DNA of 64,000 bases. Source: Bacillota bacterium (GTDB lineage: Bacteria > Bacillota > Clostridia > Lachnospirales > Lachnospiraceae). Where the stretch lies: assembly GCA_023392615.1 (NCBI GenBank), contig JAEVYT010000021.1:62001-126000 (forward strand), in the 5' to 3' direction. Of this stretch, positions 61,962 to 64,000 are shown one piece after another. How positions within the stretch are numbered: position 1 is the stretch's first letter; the number at the start of each line of letters is the position of its first letter. The position numbers and the translations under genes were made by a program. The notes beneath the pieces were generated by a model. The model had not been told where the DNA came from and did not search any database. It saw nothing but the letters and a program-made list of their open reading frames with translations.

Positions 61962-63446
61962 ATGAGAATAACCAATAAAATGATGACGAATAATATGATG
62001 AGCAATATTAATAAGAATAAGCTCAATATGAATTCGCTTGAAGAGCAGTATTCCAGTGGTAAGAAGATACAAAAACCTTCCGATGATCCGATTATCGCTG
62101 TTAGAGCGTTGAAGCTTAGAACAAATCTTTCTGAACTAACGCAATATTACGAGAAGAACATTCCCGATGCTAAAAACTGGATGGATGTGTCAGAAAGTGC
62201 ATTAACTACAGTGAATGATGTATTATCTCAGATAAATACCTACTGTGTGCAGGGCAGTACAGATACACTAACACCAAAGGATCGTTCCTATATTGCGGAG
62301 AATCTGGGACAGTTGAAGCAACAGATTTATCAAGAGGGTAATACGAATTATGCCGGTAGATATGTATTTACCGGATATAAGACGGATAGTTCCCTTCTGT
62401 TTGAAGATAGCAGTAGTACGATATCCTATACGATTACACAGAACATACCTAGTTCTGAGATTCAATCCATTAATAAGGTAACCGGGAGCTATACATTAGA
62501 CGATTTTGATGATCCGGCGAATGATTTATCTCAAGCACCACAGATGCAGAGCGCTTACCGGATTCAGCTAGCTTACAGTAAACTGGATTCCACGCCTCCA
62601 ACCAGTATACGTTATTTTAAGGATGGGGTAGAGCAGACTCCGATTACAAGTAATATTAATTCTGTTTCTTCAACAGATACGAATGCATATACACCTGGGC
62701 CTGATGATGTGAATTATATAGCTGATACCGGTGAACTTATCCTTGGCTCGAATGTTTATGCTTCGCTTCGTACTGCCGATAATATGAAGATTGAGTATTC
62801 GAAGACGGGCTTTGAAAAAGGAGATTTAAAGCCGGAACATTATTTTGATTGTACGATGTCTGACAGTGCCAAACCTGAGCTTGGTACAGTGACTTATACA
62901 AAGGCTGATAGTCAACCGATTCAATATGAAGTGAATTTTAATCAGAAGCTTACAATAAATACAGAGGCTTCAAATTCAATTACTCATGATATCGGAAGAA
63001 CAATAGATAATATTTTACAAGCTGTGAATGATGTTACCAATGCGGAATCGAAACTAGATGAAGTAAATAAAAGATTAGCCGATCCAGCTCTGTCCCAGGC
63101 TGATAAAGATCGTTATACAAAGTTGAAGGATCAGTTCACTACGGAATTGCAATTGAAAAAAGAAGTGATGCAAAAGGCTTTTTCCAGTGGAAATACTGTC
63201 TCTACTAAGCAACAAGATAAGGTAAATACTGCGGTAGCAGACTTGGGCAGTAGAGCTGTGAGATTGGGATTGATTGAAAACCGTCTATCTAGTCAACAGG
63301 TGGATTTTACTGACTTAATGTCAAAGAATGAAGATGCAGATGTTGTTGAGACATATATAAAATATGGTTCGGCTCAGACAATATATAATGCGTCCTTGTC
63401 CGCAGCTTCAAAAATAGTTAAGAATACTTTACTAGACTATTTGTAA
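61962..63446 (+). CDS. flgL: Flagellar hook-associated protein 3 (FlgL)
   Basis: A 494-residue flagellin-like junction protein. N terminus MRITNKMMTNNMMSNINKNKLNMNSLEEQYSSGKKIQKPSDDPIIAVRALKLR and C terminus LGSRAVRLGLIENRLSSQQVDFTDLMSKNEDADVVETYIKYGSAQTIYNASLSAASKIVKNTLLDYL are typical. It is longer than the usual FlgL of about 300 residues because of a central insert of about 200 residues. ATG follows TTAGGAGG. Confidence 0.92.
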   Translation: MRITNKMMTNNMMSNINKNKLNMNSLEEQYSSGKKIQKPSDDPIIAVRALKLRTNLSELTQYYEKNIPDAKNWMDVSESALTTVNDVLSQINTYCVQGSTDTLTPKDRSYIAENLGQLKQQIYQEGNTNYAGRYVFTGYKTDSSLLFEDSSSTISYTITQNIPSSEIQSINKVTGSYTLDDFDDPANDLSQAPQMQSAYRIQLAYSKLDSTPPTSIRYFKDGVEQTPITSNINSVSSTDTNAYTPGPDDVNYIADTGELILGSNVYASLRTADNMKIEYSKTGFEKGDLKPEHYFDCTMSDSAKPELGTVTYTKADSQPIQYEVNFNQKLTINTEASNSITHDIGRTIDNILQAVNDVTNAESKLDEVNKRLADPALSQADKDRYTKLKDQFTTELQLKKEVMQKAFSSGNTVSTKQQDKVNTAVADLGSRAVRLGLIENRLSSQQVDFTDLMSKNEDADVVETYIKYGSAQTIYNASLSAASKIVKNTLLDYL

Positions 63447-63524
63447 GAATAATAATGTAAAGTAACTGGAGTTTATGTAAAATTAGTAGTACAAAAGATA
63501 GCAGTTTGAAAGGAAGGCGTGACC

Positions 63525-63989
63525 ATGCTGGTTAAGACAAGACACTTTGGTGAAATTGATTTAGATGAAGGTAAAATTATATATTTCGAAAACGGTATCT
63601 TAGGTTTTGAAGACTGCAAAAAATATACATTGCTATACGATGATGAAGGTGAAAAACCGGATATTACATGGCTACAGAGCCTAGATGAAGCTGCACTGGC
63701 TATACCGGTAATCAGCCCTTTCCTTATAAAAAAGGACTATAATCCAGAAGTAGAGGATGAATTGCTCAAGCCACTAGGTGAACTGAATGATGAAAATGCA
63801 GCAATATTTGTTTCCGTAACCGTACCTGCGGATATTGAAAAAATAACTGCTAACTTGAAAGCTCCATTTATCATTAATGCAAATGATAAAAAAGGGGTCC
63901 AAATAATAGTAGAGAATTCGGATTATGCGGTGAAGTATCATTTTTATGATCAGCTGATGGCGTATAAAGCAGCAAAGGAGGGCAAATAA
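63525..63989 (+). CDS. fliW: Flagellar assembly factor FliW
   Basis: A 154-residue protein: TRHFGEIDLDEGKIIYFENGILGFEDCKKYTLLYDD ... WLQSLDEAALAIPVISPFLI ... NLKAPFIINANDKKGVQIIVENSDYAVKYHF. FliW binds CsrA and flagellin and so couples flagellin level to its own translation. ATG 63525 lies 8 bases after AAGGAAGG; the GTG two codons earlier is too close. The next ORF, 1 base after the stop, begins MLA as CsrA does. Confidence 0.93.
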   Translation: MLVKTRHFGEIDLDEGKIIYFENGILGFEDCKKYTLLYDDEGEKPDITWLQSLDEAALAIPVISPFLIKKDYNPEVEDELLKPLGELNDENAAIFVSVTVPADIEKITANLKAPFIINANDKKGVQIIVENSDYAVKYHFYDQLMAYKAAKEGK

Positions 63990-63990
63990 T

Positions 63991-64000
63991 ATGTTAGCCC
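63991..64000 (+). CDS. csrA: Start of csrA (partial, cut by window end)
   Basis: ATGTTAGCCC encodes M-L-A, following AAGGAGGGC inside the end of fliW. CsrA often begins MLAL or MLVL and is the usual gene after fliW. Only three codons are visible, so the call rests on position. Confidence 0.55.

Noticed and set aside
1..64000. CRISPR arrays, insertion sequences, prophage, tRNA or rRNA genes
   Set aside because: I saw no regularly spaced repeats, transposase or integrase motifs, phage structural genes, or tRNA-like TTCGA arms with cloverleaf pairing; a tRNAscan or ISfinder search would settle this.

Overview
The window is AT-rich and reads as the chromosome of a low-GC, motile, anaerobic Firmicute. 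The best guess is a Lachnospiraceae member (Clostridium cluster XIVa, of the Lachnoclostridium / Clostridium phytofermentans kind). This is inferred from a glycine T-box in front of a class II GlyRS, an archaeal-type second AspRS, the flgM-flgN-flgK-flgK-flgL-fliW-csrA order, strong GGAGG ribosome sites and many small sensor/ABC modules. I saw no rRNA, tRNA, CRISPR array, insertion sequence or prophage.

Layout. 1-6.1 kb: a beta-propeller lipoprotein, an XRE regulator, and an ECF-sigma operon (sigma factor, membrane-anchored serpin, a broken anti-sigma-like ORF, a transglutaminase-like protein). 6.2-11.6 kb: small proteins, an ArsR-type regulator followed by an ABC exporter with paired operators, an OsmC remnant, a WYL regulator and a RidA protein. 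11.8-14.6 kb: a radical SAM enzyme overlapping a free-standing AspRS-like catalytic core, then an NrtR-like regulator. 14.6-19.9 kb: LysR/nitroreductase and MarR modules, a ferredoxin, a YfcE phosphodiesterase and a flavin-binding split-barrel protein. 20.0-23.7 kb: glyS under a T-box, then an archaeal-type AspRS behind what looks like an Asn/Gln-rich leader-peptide attenuator. 23.8-26.2 kb: an ABC exporter with an AraC/GyrI-like regulator. 26.2-27.6 kb: two unrelated genes (CD3324-like, DUF1062-like) that each sit behind a copy of the same mini-ORF plus hairpin cassette. 27.6-35.5 kb: acetyltransferase, nitroreductase, flavin reductase, a PadR/DUF1048 pair (the second gene interrupted by a stop codon), and a two-component system with an ABC transporter. 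35.7-41.7 kb: an NCS1 permease with a tiny membrane partner, a PlsC-like acyltransferase with a zinc ribbon, a 762-residue uncharacterised protein and a LURP-one-like protein. 41.9-46.3 kb: a YtrA-type GntR/ABC operon and an ABC-F protein with a probable 5' attenuator. 46.4-57.2 kb: two YitT proteins, cysteine-cluster protein, DMT transporter, K+-channel-like protein, SDR, degenerate LCP-like protein, the UgpC/MsmX ATPase, a PucR/CdaR-type regulator and a CtpA protease. 57.4 kb to the end: the late flagellar operon, probably started by a sigma-D promoter.

The main theme is local sensing. Almost every small operon carries its own one-gene regulator, and several have recognisable operators on well-spaced promoters. 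RNA-level control is also frequent: a T-box, a putative leader-peptide attenuator, two copies of a putative translational attenuator, and an ABC-F leader terminator. The most novel-looking items are the AspRS leader attenuator (22061-22223), the duplicated leader cassette (26304-26998), the radical SAM / AspRS-like pair (11823-13737) and the ECF-serpin operon (2799-6076). All functional claims are by sequence reading alone; no database search was run.
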